The notes under the pieces: model-generated
The model's database searches: none
Told to the model about the DNA's origin: nothing
The model's input: only the letters and a program-made list of their open reading frames with translations
Assembly: GCF_900637055.1 (NCBI RefSeq)
Contig: NZ_LR134338.1
Location: 6,473,501 to 6,537,500, forward strand
DNA length: 64,000 nt
Direction: 5' to 3'
From: Brevibacillus brevis
GTDB taxonomy: Bacteria > Bacillota > Bacilli > Brevibacillales > Brevibacillaceae
Program-made: the position numbers and the translations under genes
Shown: piece after piece, positions 1 through 8,355 of the stretch
How the letters are laid out: every line of letters starts with the position of its first letter
Position numbering within the stretch: position 1 is the stretch's first letter

Positions 1-1
1 G

Positions 2-1579
2 ACAGGCGAAATCGCCGTTGCTACCCATCTGCACGAGCATCTGAAGTCATTCCCCTATTTTCAAAAGCATCCAGATCAGTTGATTCTCTCCCGCACGGTC
101 AACGACGAGGTGGAGCGCTACAACGTCCTTGCTTTTGTCAGGGGAACTAAGGAGTCGAGCGCCAAAACCGTTATTTTGATGGGGCACACGGATACGGTCG
201 GCATCGAGGATTACAACCATCTGAAGGACAAAGCCTGCCATCCGACTGCACTCATGGACGCCTTGAAAGATGAACCACTGCCTGCACTGGTGAGTGAGCA
301 GCTGGAGTCAGGTGATTGGCATTTTGGGCGTGGCGTGCTCGATATGAAAAGCGGCGTAGCGAGTCACGTCTACTTGCTGAAGTACTATTCCGAGCACCCG
401 GAAGAGCTGGCGGGCAATCTCCTGCTGCTTGCCGAATGCGACGAAGAAGACAGCTCGCATGGCGTCCTCTCCTCCTTGAAGGATTTGAAAAAATGGCGAG
501 AGGAGCACGGTTTTGACTATATCGCGCTGATCAACTCCGACTTCGTCGCCCCGCGCTACGATGGGGACCCGAATCGCTATATCTATAAAGGAACTGTCGG
601 CAAGCTGCTGCCTTCCTTTTATATCACGGGCTACGAGACACATGCGGGCTCTTCTTTCGAGGGGCTCGATCCCAACTTTATCGCCGCAGAGCTGACCCGT
701 CAGATCAGCTACAATCCTGACCTGTGCGACGAAGCATACGGCGAGACACCTGTCCCTCCTGTATCGTTGAAGCAGACGGACTTCAAGCCGACCTACACGA
801 TCCAGACCGCCCTATCGGCGTATGTCTATTACAATTTCTTCATCCATTCCTGGTCTCCGAAGCAAGTCTTGGCGCTACTGAAGGAGCAAGCCGAGATCGC
901 TTTTGAAAACGCACTGACTCTGTTGCGTGAGCGTCACCGCCGCTTCTGTGAGAAGAGCGGTCAAGCTTGGACTCCACTCCCTTGGAAGACGAGAGTTTTG
1001 GTCTACGAGGATATGAAAAAAGAGCTGATCGCCGAGCATGGGGACGCCTTCCTCTCGCACATGAAGCAGTTTAAAGAGGCGCTTTTGCAAGACAAATCCT
1101 TGGATGTACGCATGTTCTCAGCTCGTGTGGTTGAGGAGGAGGTCAAGTGGATGAAGGACAGAAGCCCTGCAATCATTCTGTTCTACTCCTCTCTCTACTC
1201 TCCCTGCATCGAGCTCGTTGGCAAAGATGAACGGGAGCAAAACTTGATAGATGCATTGGAGCAAGCCGTTGCAGCTGTCCAGCCTGATTATGCACACCCT
1301 ATCGTGACGCGCAACTTTTTCCCGTATGTTTGCGATATGAGCTGCGTAGCCCTCTCAGACGATGAGGAAGGCATTCTCGCGATCGAAGAGAACAATCCGA
1401 GCTGGGGCAGCAAGCATCACGTCGAGTATCAGGACATTCGAGACATCAATGTACCGTGCATCAACATCGGTCCGTATGGGTACGATGCCCATAACCGTTT
1501 CGAACGGATGGAGATTACGTATTCTACAGAAGTGGTTCCCTCTGTGACGAACGAGATTATCAAGCGACTGTTGAAATAA
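2..1579 (+). CDS. rocB: RocB-like M20 family peptidase (5' end cut by window)
   Basis: The reading frame is open from base 2, so the gene starts before the window; 525 residues are visible. It is a zinc-dependent amidohydrolase/peptidase of the M20 type, closest in my recognition to RocB of the arginine/ornithine utilisation pathway of bacilli, whose exact reaction is not settled. Visible family motifs are MGHTDTVG (first metal ligand region), GRGVLDMKSG (bridging aspartate region) and AECDEEDSS (catalytic glutamate pair region), in the usual order. The length and the open 5' end fit a RocB of roughly 550 residues. It is followed at once by a strong terminator, so it is the last gene of its transcript. 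Family assignment is firm, the rocB name less so. Confidence 0.8.
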   Translation, partial: TGEIAVATHLHEHLKSFPYFQKHPDQLILSRTVNDEVERYNVLAFVRGTKESSAKTVILMGHTDTVGIEDYNHLKDKACHPTALMDALKDEPLPALVSEQLESGDWHFGRGVLDMKSGVASHVYLLKYYSEHPEELAGNLLLLAECDEEDSSHGVLSSLKDLKKWREEHGFDYIALINSDFVAPRYDGDPNRYIYKGTVGKLLPSFYITGYETHAGSSFEGLDPNFIAAELTRQISYNPDLCDEAYGETPVPPVSLKQTDFKPTYTIQTALSAYVYYNFFIHSWSPKQVLALLKEQAEIAFENALTLLRERHRRFCEKSGQAWTPLPWKTRVLVYEDMKKELIAEHGDAFLSHMKQFKEALLQDKSLDVRMFSARVVEEEVKWMKDRSPAIILFYSSLYSPCIELVGKDEREQNLIDALEQAVAAVQPDYAHPIVTRNFFPYVCDMSCVALSDDEEGILAIEENNPSWGSKHHVEYQDIRDINVPCINIGPYGYDAHNRFERMEITYSTEVVPSVTNEIIKRLLK

Positions 1580-1584
1580 TGAAA

Positions 1585-1623
1585 ACGCCAGCACCGATTC
1601 CGAAGTGTGCTGGCGTCTTTTTT
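1585..1623 (+). terminator. Rho-independent terminator after rocB-like gene
   Basis: A perfect 10-bp stem (ACGCCAGCAC at 1585-1594 with GTGCTGGCGT at 1607-1616) is followed by C and seven T. It ends the plus-strand gene finishing at 1579 and lies just before the convergent gene ending at 1638. Confidence 0.9.
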
Positions 1624-1637
1624 GTTCACGAATTTTT

Positions 1638-2291
1638 TCAGAACTGGTTCGGGAACTGCTTGATGATTCCTGCTGTCAGCACATCGGCAAACGCGATAAT
1701 GTGATCCTCACCTTGATCAAATGCAGCAATATCCGCTTCCCAGTCCTTTTTCAATCTCGCCTGGAGATTATCATTGAGCAGCTTCAGATGCGTGTACATC
1801 ATCTCTTTTAGTTCCTTCTCTGTCCAATTGGGGTTGGCGCTGCTTAAGAACTTGGCGATATCATCCGCATTCCGGTGCCAGTCCTTATCAAGCTTTGCCA
1901 CGGTAGCCTGATCGCCTTTTTTGGCTGCATCAATGATTTTGCCGCCTATCATAATATGCTCCGTCAGCAATTCGGTAAGCTTTTTACCTGCTTGCTCTCC
2001 GTAAAATGGCTTCATTGCGTTCCCGATATCCACCTGGTTTTTCAAGAGACGTGCAAGTATGGCGTCTTTGTCTTCCAGCCCTGCCAAGGCGCTGACCATA
2101 TATTGATGGTCCCATTGCAAATGGTCGATCCAGAGCTTTCTCATATCCCCTTGCAGCTTTACTTCTTTCGGCTTTATACATTCTGCCTGCTGTACATTTC
2201 CTTGTGATTCCTTGGCTTCTGCCATGCCCGGCACACCAAGTAAAGCGAGGCACATCAATAACAGCGTTACTTTTTTGAGTAGTAAAGTCAT
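1638..2291 (-). CDS. small exported helical protein, unknown function
   Basis: 217 residues with a clear Sec signal peptide (basic KK at residues 6-7, hydrophobic LLLMCLALLGVPG, cleavage probably after AEA near residue 26). The mature part is rich in Leu, Lys, Asp and Ala, predicted mostly helical, with repeated His residues (DHLQWDHQY, TEHIMIGG, KDWHRNADD, THLKLLNDN) spaced as in four-helix bundles. It has the feel of a small conserved secreted bacillar family, but I do not recognise an enzymatic motif and give no function. The mature part has no membrane segment and only one cysteine (ECIKP). It is transcribed divergently from the marR-like gene at 2461, with a shared 169-bp intergenic region containing a GTTG-N6-CAAC dyad. 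Whether that operator also controls this gene is unknown. Confidence 0.6.
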   Translation of the reverse strand: MTLLLKKVTLLLMCLALLGVPGMAEAKESQGNVQQAECIKPKEVKLQGDMRKLWIDHLQWDHQYMVSALAGLEDKDAILARLLKNQVDIGNAMKPFYGEQAGKKLTELLTEHIMIGGKIIDAAKKGDQATVAKLDKDWHRNADDIAKFLSSANPNWTEKELKEMMYTHLKLLNDNLQARLKKDWEADIAAFDQGEDHIIAFADVLTAGIIKQFPNQF

Positions 2292-2411
2292 TTATTCCTT
2301 CTCCTTTTCTGGTAAATAGTGAATCCCGCTGTTATTTTGAGCAAATTTGGCTTTTTCATGCGTCTAACACATCAGCGCTGCAAATTGACACTTGTCGGAA
2401 GCATCCTTATA

Positions 2412-2425
2412 GTTGTCTTATCAAC
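2412..2425. promoter_or_regulatory. candidate MarR operator O1 (GTTG-N6-CAAC)
   Basis: The dyad GTTGTCTTATCAAC lies 35 bases upstream of the marR-like start codon. The same half-sites with the same 6-base spacer recur in front of the MFS gene at 2929-2942, which supports a common repressor site. Confidence 0.6.
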
Positions 2426-2460
2426 AGTTGCCCTGACTGCTTAACCTAGGAGGTTTCGCA

Positions 2461-2886
2461 ATGAAATTGGATGAGTATATCGGCGTCATCGTAAAACGAA
2501 CGGATTTAAAACTGAACAACTATTATCAAAAAGTATGCAACCCGTATAACATCACCATCGATCAGTGGATGATTTTTGTCGTGTTATGGGAAGAAGAAGG
2601 TTTGACCCAGAACGAGTTGGCTGAACGCACCTATAAGGATAAAACGAATATCGCGCGGATGCTCTTTCTCATGGAGGAAAGAGGATTTATTCATCGCGAA
2701 ACAGATAAAAAGGATCGCCGCTCCCTTCGTGTCTATCTGACTGAAAAAGGGCGACTTTTAAAAGACGAGGTCCTTCCTCCCTCCATTGAAGCGTACGAGA
2801 AAACCATTGCAGGATTGACCGAAGAAGAAGTGAACCAATTTCGAAGAACACTCAATATCATTTATGAGAACGTGAAAAACTTGTAA
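2461..2886 (+). CDS. MarR family transcriptional regulator
   Basis: 141 residues, the usual MarR length, with a winged helix-turn-helix over about residues 45-95 (TQNELAERTYKDKTNIARMLF, then the wing ETDKKDRRSLRVYLTEKG, including the DxRxxxxxLT-type signature). MarR dimers normally repress their own gene and an adjacent transporter or detoxification gene until a ligand binds. The start is fixed by AGGAGG ending 7 bases before ATG. The next gene downstream, 106 bp away on the same strand, is an MFS exporter, and identical dyads occur before both genes, so autoregulation plus control of the exporter is a direct inference. The ligand is unknown. Confidence 0.88.
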   Translation: MKLDEYIGVIVKRTDLKLNNYYQKVCNPYNITIDQWMIFVVLWEEEGLTQNELAERTYKDKTNIARMLFLMEERGFIHRETDKKDRRSLRVYLTEKGRLLKDEVLPPSIEAYEKTIAGLTEEEVNQFRRTLNIIYENVKNL

Positions 2887-2928
2887 AAACAAAACATATT
2901 GCAGGATGTCATTTTTTGTATATAATTA

Positions 2929-2957
2929 GTTGTTATAGCAACAGTTTTTATAACAAC
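2929..2957. promoter_or_regulatory. candidate tandem MarR operators O2/O3 before MFS gene
   Basis: GTTGTTATAGCAAC (2929-2942) is a perfect GTTG-N6-CAAC dyad and is followed after one base by GTTTTTATAACAAC (2944-2957), which has three of four bases in the left half-site. The two copies start 15 bp apart. Together with O1 at 2412-2425 they form three related sites around the regulator and its likely target. Confidence 0.6.
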
Positions 2958-2992
2958 TTTCAAAGCAAAATATATACAAAAAAGGAGTAAAA

Positions 2993-4393
2993 ATGATGAG
3001 CACAGAAGGGATTTGGAGCACGCATTACCGAGCGTTGACGATTGGGATTATTCTTGTGGTGACTGCTACAGCATTTGAAGGCTTGGCTGTCACAACAATC
3101 GCCCCCGCTCTTTCCCGAGAGCTGCAGGGTGAGGATCTTTATGGGTGGGTATTCAGTGCATATTTGTTGGCTCAGTTGATAGGAACCGTGGTCACAGGTC
3201 AATTCGTCGATAGAAAAGGGCCTGCCCAGCCTTTTATTGTCACTATCGTGCTCTTTGCTGTTGGGATTGTTGTTGCTGCAATCGCGCCTGATATGCTTAC
3301 TTTACTGCTTGGGCGAGTGATGCAAGGATTCGGTGCCGGTGCCTTGGTCAATTGCGTGTATACCATGATTACTTTGCGTTACCCCGATTCCCTTCGCCCT
3401 CAGATTCTCGCTGTCTTCTCCAGCGCTTATATCCTTCCAGGCCTGTTCGGACCGTATGTCGCCGGGATTATTGCTGAACAGTTGTCGTGGAGATATGTCT
3501 TCTGGTTGATCCTTCCCTTTATCTTTCTGTCTGCACTCTTAACCACCCCCTCTTTCCGAGGCTTACAGCCGCCACAAGCAAGCGCGGCAAACAATCGCAG
3601 TCTTCTTCTGCCCTTTTTCTTGGCCTTAGGGACTGGTGCCTTGCTTTTTGGACTCGGCAAAATTCCCTCGATCTACGGTTTCCTGCTATCCATCGCAGGT
3701 TTGCTTACCCTCAGTGTGCCTTTATATAAACTGATGCCTGAAGGAACACTCCTCGCACGCCCAGGCTTACCTGCTGTCATCGCATCTCGGGGTCTGTTTG
3801 TCGCTGCCTATTACGGCACACAAACGTATCTCGTCCTTGGACTCACTTCGATTTTAGGATTAACCGCTGACAAAGCTGGTTTAGCTGTTGCCTCCGCAGC
3901 AATCAGTTGGTCGCTGGCAGCTAATGTACAAGCAAGGCTGGACAAAAAAGACCAAGGGGCTGGTCGAAAAAAACGAATTATCATCGGTCTCGTCATTATG
4001 CTTATCGGAGTAGCTGGCACTGTACCGCTGACATTGATTCAACAAGACCTTTTCGGGATCGTGGTCGCGATTTTTAGCCAGATCATTATGGGCTTCGGAA
4101 TCGGTTTGGCTCACCCGACAAGCGGTGCTATTGCGTTTTCTCTTGCAAAACCTGGTGAAGAAGGAAAAGTATCTGCTGAACTATCTATCGCCGATACGTT
4201 TACGCCAGCAATTGTCATTGGGGTGGGAGGAGCCATTGTATCTGTGATGACTGCTTTTGCGTTTTCACTTTCTGTTGGTATTACCGCTTCCCTGCTCCTC
4301 CAGACGTTCATCGTCCTACTGGGGCTGGCATCTGCTGCCCGACTGGCGACACGTTCCTTACCTGTTCAAGAAAAAAGAGACACTTTGGGGTAG
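2993..4393 (+). CDS. MFS drug exporter
   Basis: 466 residues of almost wholly hydrophobic segments, predicted 12-14 transmembrane helices, with a major-facilitator signature early in the protein (GQFVDRKGPAQPF in the loop after helix 2, and QGFGAGALVNCVYTMITLRY in the motif B/C region). The family exports small toxic compounds by proton antiport across the cytoplasmic membrane. AAGGAG sits 5 bases before the first of two adjacent ATG codons; either could start. It follows a MarR-type gene and its operator-like dyads, a standard arrangement for inducible efflux. A strong hairpin follows at 4436. Substrate cannot be read from sequence. Confidence 0.85.
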   Translation: MMSTEGIWSTHYRALTIGIILVVTATAFEGLAVTTIAPALSRELQGEDLYGWVFSAYLLAQLIGTVVTGQFVDRKGPAQPFIVTIVLFAVGIVVAAIAPDMLTLLLGRVMQGFGAGALVNCVYTMITLRYPDSLRPQILAVFSSAYILPGLFGPYVAGIIAEQLSWRYVFWLILPFIFLSALLTTPSFRGLQPPQASAANNRSLLLPFFLALGTGALLFGLGKIPSIYGFLLSIAGLLTLSVPLYKLMPEGTLLARPGLPAVIASRGLFVAAYYGTQTYLVLGLTSILGLTADKAGLAVASAAISWSLAANVQARLDKKDQGAGRKKRIIIGLVIMLIGVAGTVPLTLIQQDLFGIVVAIFSQIIMGFGIGLAHPTSGAIAFSLAKPGEEGKVSAELSIADTFTPAIVIGVGGAIVSVMTAFAFSLSVGITASLLLQTFIVLLGLASAARLATRSLPVQEKRDTLG

Positions 4394-4435
4394 CCTCACG
4401 AAACGGATCGTACGCTTGTGCCAAACGTGACCACA

Positions 4436-4461
4436 CCCCCTGTAGGAAAACCTACAGGGGG
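4436..4461 (+). terminator. hairpin after MFS gene
   Basis: Perfect 11-bp inverted repeat: CCCCCTGTAGG, loop AAAA, CCTACAGGGGG. Only a weak T tract follows (TTCATCTTAT), so it may terminate inefficiently or protect the transcript end. Confidence 0.7.
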
Positions 4462-4598
4462 TTCATCTTATCAGGGCCAATCTCCTGTATAAGTATGGTT
4501 TCATGGATTTTATGTAAGAAATTGAATTGCCTGACTTAAGGAGGTAGCTGTAATACGGAATCAAAAGCTCCTCCGCTTACCTTTTGAGCCAGTAGTCT

Positions 4599-5030
4599 TT
4601 AACCCTGAGGATCGCCGTATAGAATGACTCGCGCAATGCCGATAAAGTATTCAGATTCCCTAATGATATGATCGAGTATCGTTTTAGCTATCGGATTATT
4701 CTTAGCAGCTGAACTATCCATTTTAATCTGACGGCACAGTTCAATAAATTTCATGCTTTCATCTAGGCAGTATGTTACAAGTTGGATCACCTGTTGATGA
4801 AGCTGGGCAGGAACATATTGACTGCGAATCACCGATTCTACATAACTCACGACTTCTTGATGAGTTCCCGTCAGAGCTTGCTCCCATTGTTTTAGCGCCT
4901 CCACATATTGGTTCTCCAAATTTGTTAGAGCCTCTCGAATGACAACAGTGTGCTCGCTCTCTTGCATTTTCCAAAATTCCGCTTCATCCAAAATCCGTAG
5001 TGGCATTTGCTGACCATAATAAAATTGCAT
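4599..5030 (-). CDS. DUF2935-type protein
   Basis: 143 residues. The opening EAEFWKMQESEHTVVIREA resembles the start of DUF2935 proteins of bacilli, a helical family with conserved Glu and His that may bind metals. Typical family members that I know are about twice as long and carry two such bundles; this one seems to hold a single copy. The start is the second ATG (5030), which has AGGGGAGG 6 bases upstream; the ATG at 5036 lies too near that site. No function is known. It forms a minus-strand pair neighbourhood with the small membrane protein at 5160, but the 130-bp gap suggests separate transcription. Confidence 0.6.
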   Translation of the reverse strand: MQFYYGQQMPLRILDEAEFWKMQESEHTVVIREALTNLENQYVEALKQWEQALTGTHQEVVSYVESVIRSQYVPAQLHQQVIQLVTYCLDESMKFIELCRQIKMDSSAAKNNPIAKTILDHIIRESEYFIGIARVILYGDPQG

Positions 5031-5159
5031 CCCCATCCTCCCCTATTTTAGAATGCTCTCTTCTCACAATATGGGGAAGACGCGAGGGTTATGATTTGGA
5101 TTACCACAATGCTCCATCTGTGCTGACATTGTATGACCGTAGCTTTGAAATGGGCGATT

Positions 5160-5405
5160 CTATTCAGCCTCCTGCTTGTACCGGTTTTTTAATTCCTCGA
5201 GGCTTTTGTCTGTCTTGTGGAATCGTCTTTCCAGCCGATCCTGGACTACTCTGGGCAATTCATTTTTCAAAATGTGTACAATATAAAACAGGGTTCCGAT
5301 AATGACGAACATACTCAATATCAAGGTAATTTCTGGCGTAATGATAAAAAAGCACACACCGCCTATCAAAACCGTCAGTAGAATGTATCCAAACCATCTC
5401 CCCAT
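5160..5405 (-). CDS. small membrane protein, two predicted TM segments
   Basis: 81 residues: a first transmembrane segment at about residues 5-22 and a second at about 25-47, then a charged, probably helical cytoplasmic tail (ERRFHKTDKSLEELKNRYKQE). A good ribosome site (AAAGGGGAGTG) precedes ATG. I do not recognise the family. The pattern of a hydrophobic hairpin and charged tail is common among small bacillar envelope proteins. It is isolated from the upstream gene by the terminator at 5471-5516. Confidence 0.6.
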   Translation of the reverse strand: MGRWFGYILLTVLIGGVCFFIITPEITLILSMFVIIGTLFYIVHILKNELPRVVQDRLERRFHKTDKSLEELKNRYKQEAE

Positions 5406-5470
5406 GGCTCACTCCCCTTTACGATTCATAAACCACCTATATTTTACCAAATCATATAATCACTTGTCCT

Positions 5471-5516
5471 TGAAAAAAGGGTGCCCTCCAGTAGTGATAT
5501 CTACGTGAGGACACCC
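5471..5516 (-). terminator. terminator of the YhgE/Pip gene
   Basis: Long imperfect hairpin: GGGTG-C-CCTC at 5479-5488 pairs with GAGG-A-CACCC at 5507-5516, and inner GTAG pairs with CTAC. On the minus strand it is followed by TTTTTT, ending the gene that stops at 5547. Confidence 0.8.
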
Positions 5517-5546
5517 TGCTAATTTCAATTGACTTCCGTGTAACCT

Positions 5547-8222
5547 TTACCCAATAATCTTGGTCTTTTTCGCATTCTCCATCGACTTTTCAATGATTCC
5601 GCTCAGCGGACGCTTCAGCGCGAGCGCCACAAACAGGCTGATACCGATAAAGCCGAATAGTACGAGTATATCCCGGATCGCCGTTTCCCAGAGGATGCCG
5701 CCCACTCCTTCACGCAACAGGCTGATCGCATACGTGAAGGGCATGTATGGGTTAAGCGCTTGGAAAAACGGTGAAGTCATGCTGATCGGGAACGTACCGC
5801 CCGAGCTGGAAAATTGGAACACCATGAAGATGATCGCGATGCCTTTGCCCACGTTGCCGAAAACGGACACCAGCGTATACGTAATCGTGACGAACACCAG
5901 GCTGACCAGCATGCCGAATAACACAAACGGTGCTTTATCCGCTACATAGGCCCCGAGGATGTAAATATCACCGAGCGTAACGAACAACGCCTGAAGCAAT
6001 CCAATTGTCACAAACGTTCCCAAGCGGCCCAGGTACAACTGATACGGCTTGTACACTCCGTCTGGATTTTCCGCATTCGGCTTCAGCAGAGAAATCAACA
6101 AGGTCGCGCCTACCCAGAGAGACAACACACCGTAAAACGGTGACATGGCCGAACCATAATTCGGAATCGGGTAGAGGCGGTTTTCCTTGATCTGCACGGG
6201 ACTTGCGAGGAATTCGCTCTCTTTTTTAATGTCGCCGCGCAATAGCTTGGCAAGATCGGCGAAGTGGTTGTTCGCCTCGACCTCTCTCAGCTTGTCAGCC
6301 GCCTGCCCAATGGCACTCTCCAGCTTGGGCAGATCATCGCGAACCAATGCGGCAACTCTGTGGACGCCCGCCTCCACCTCCGGGAGCTTGTAGCGCACAA
6401 AATCAGCCAGCTTGGTCAAATCCGCCTCCGCTTTGGGCAGATCGTTCTGGACGAATGCCGCTGCCTCGTCGAGCTTTTTCCCGATGGCAGGAAGATTGCT
6501 CTTCAGGAATGGAGCTGCTACGCGAATGGCATTTGCAAAAGCATCCGACTTGCTTCTGAGCGTTTGCGCGAGCTCGTGGACCTTCGCCCGTATTTGCGGC
6601 ATCTCCTGCTGGATTCGTTTCAATTCTGCCAATCCCAGCTCCAAGCCCGTCTTTGTCTCTTGGAGAATCGCTTCGATATCCGGAAGTTTTTCTTGGGCTT
6701 TATGCAGTAGATCGGCAGATTCTCCTGTGATCACCTTCAGCCTTTCAAGGCCCTCGGATATTTTCGGGACGATTTCGCTATCGTAACGGGACAGGATGTC
6801 TCCCAATTCCGCGCTGACGTTTTTCGAGAGCTGATTCAGACTCTCGACCAAGTCTTTCGCAGGCTGCTTTCCTTTTTCCAGTGCGCTTGCAATCATGCCG
6901 AGAATCTCGATTTGCCGGTTCATTCTGTTCTCAATCGTGCGCAGCCTCTCTGCGAAAGGACTCAATGGCTGTCCGGGAATATAACTGTTTACTTTCTCTA
7001 CAAGCGATGCGGTATGCCCCAAAACATTCACGGCTCTGGATAACCTGTCTTTCACGGCATTTACCTCACTCGCAGTAGGCAAGCGGTCCGGATTGATTTG
7101 CAACAGCCTGTCTGTGAGTTGTGTGAGCGCATCAGATGCTTGCTGGGCTAAGATGAGATTTTGCTTGATCAGCGGTGCAATCGTTTCAAAGGCACCGTCA
7201 TGCTGCGTAAAAAAGTCATTGAGCTGATCAGCAACAGCCGCGCCCTTATCAGTCAGATCAGCGATACGCGGCAGCGCATCTTGAGCAGCCGAAACGATCT
7301 CAATGGCTTGACTCGCCTTTTCTGTGGCCGTAGTCACAGCGTTTGCGACTTTATCAAAATTTTGATCCAGCTCTTCAATTCGTCCAACCGCTTGCTCAAT
7401 CACCGGCAGCTTGTCTTCCATCGCGATAATGACCGACGCCGCCTCATTGATTTTCGGCCAGTTTTGCTGAATTTTGAGCACGGCTTGTCCAGCTTGATTG
7501 ATCTCCGGGATTCTTTTTTCCACTTCCAGAATGATCTGCGCTTTTTCGTGAATCTCGGGAAGCTTCTTCTCAATCTCCAAAACCTTTTGCCCTGCGGCAC
7601 GAATCTCGGGCAGGCTCTTTTCCAGTTGGAAAACGCCACTCTCGATTTTGCGGATGGTCGGCAATTGCTCTTCAATTTTAATGCCGATCTCTGTAAGCTT
7701 CGTCAGCAAAGCTTCACTGACGCTTTCCGTAAAACTCTCGTTGATCTGCTTGGCAATCGCCGACACACCTGACGAGGTGATTTTGGGAGCGACGGCGTTC
7801 ACCTTTTCATTGACGGTATAGATCACTTCGGGCTTTTCCAGGTTGCCGTGGACAATTCCCGTGATTTTTGTGGAAAAGTCAGCCGGGATCAGGATACTGG
7901 CATAGTAATCGCCCCGCTCCACACCCCTTCTGGCCTCTTCTTTGTCCACAAAGGTCCACCCTAGTTTCTGGTTGTTCTGCAGGCTCTTTACGAGCTCCTC
8001 CCCGATGTTGATCTTGTGATCGCCAACCGTGGCTCCCTGATCCTCGCTCGTCACCGCCACCTTGACACCTTGCGTATTGGCGTAAGGGTCCCATACCGAT
8101 TTGATGTTGATCCAATCGTATAAGCAAGGGAGGAGAATGATGGCGATGATCAGAAAAATCCCAGTCGGGACCTTGAAAATGTTAATCCAGTCTGTTTTGT
8201 AAATCTTCCATATAGACCGCAT
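5547..8222 (-). CDS. YhgE/Pip-type membrane protein with long helical repeat domain
   Basis: 891 residues from the ATG at 8222, chosen because AGGTGG lies 7 bases upstream; a longer form from 8264 lacks such a site. An N-terminal membrane helix (about 21-38) leads into the conserved YhgE domain (YANTQGVKVAVTSEDQG), followed by about 450 extracellular residues and a C-terminal ABC-2-like permease part with about five helices (residues 695-870). Pip proteins are phage-infection receptors; YhgE relatives are often tied to type VII secretion. Between them sit two blocks of tandem repeats: six units of exactly 17 residues at 184-285, each with a P and hydrophobic I/V pattern (LPEI-like), and four units of exactly 18 at 575-646 (LPK/LPE). 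No ESX genes are near. Cargo or receptor role is unknown. Confidence 0.85.
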   Translation of the reverse strand: MRSIWKIYKTDWINIFKVPTGIFLIIAIILLPCLYDWINIKSVWDPYANTQGVKVAVTSEDQGATVGDHKINIGEELVKSLQNNQKLGWTFVDKEEARRGVERGDYYASILIPADFSTKITGIVHGNLEKPEVIYTVNEKVNAVAPKITSSGVSAIAKQINESFTESVSEALLTKLTEIGIKIEEQLPTIRKIESGVFQLEKSLPEIRAAGQKVLEIEKKLPEIHEKAQIILEVEKRIPEINQAGQAVLKIQQNWPKINEAASVIIAMEDKLPVIEQAVGRIEELDQNFDKVANAVTTATEKASQAIEIVSAAQDALPRIADLTDKGAAVADQLNDFFTQHDGAFETIAPLIKQNLILAQQASDALTQLTDRLLQINPDRLPTASEVNAVKDRLSRAVNVLGHTASLVEKVNSYIPGQPLSPFAERLRTIENRMNRQIEILGMIASALEKGKQPAKDLVESLNQLSKNVSAELGDILSRYDSEIVPKISEGLERLKVITGESADLLHKAQEKLPDIEAILQETKTGLELGLAELKRIQQEMPQIRAKVHELAQTLRSKSDAFANAIRVAAPFLKSNLPAIGKKLDEAAAFVQNDLPKAEADLTKLADFVRYKLPEVEAGVHRVAALVRDDLPKLESAIGQAADKLREVEANNHFADLAKLLRGDIKKESEFLASPVQIKENRLYPIPNYGSAMSPFYGVLSLWVGATLLISLLKPNAENPDGVYKPYQLYLGRLGTFVTIGLLQALFVTLGDIYILGAYVADKAPFVLFGMLVSLVFVTITYTLVSVFGNVGKGIAIIFMVFQFSSSGGTFPISMTSPFFQALNPYMPFTYAISLLREGVGGILWETAIRDILVLFGFIGISLFVALALKRPLSGIIEKSMENAKKTKIIG

Positions 8223-8355
8223 GTATGTACCACCTGGTAGGAAAGAATGGATGAAGCATGACACTTACATGACAGTTTACCATGAAAGGAAATGGGCGGG
8301 AATGAGCTGTCAGTAGTAGCATGAGCTGCTGCACGCCAAATTATGATAGACATCG

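Noticed and set aside
5160..5302. Plus-strand frames crossing the 5000-5300 region as possible genes
   Set aside because: They lie antisense to the small membrane protein and the DUF2935-type gene, have no ribosome site, and their peptides look random.
6264..7772. Long plus-strand frames opposite the YhgE-like gene
   Set aside because: They mirror the repeated, GC-biased codons of the real minus-strand gene; composition is rich in Arg/Ser with no motif, so they are shadow frames.
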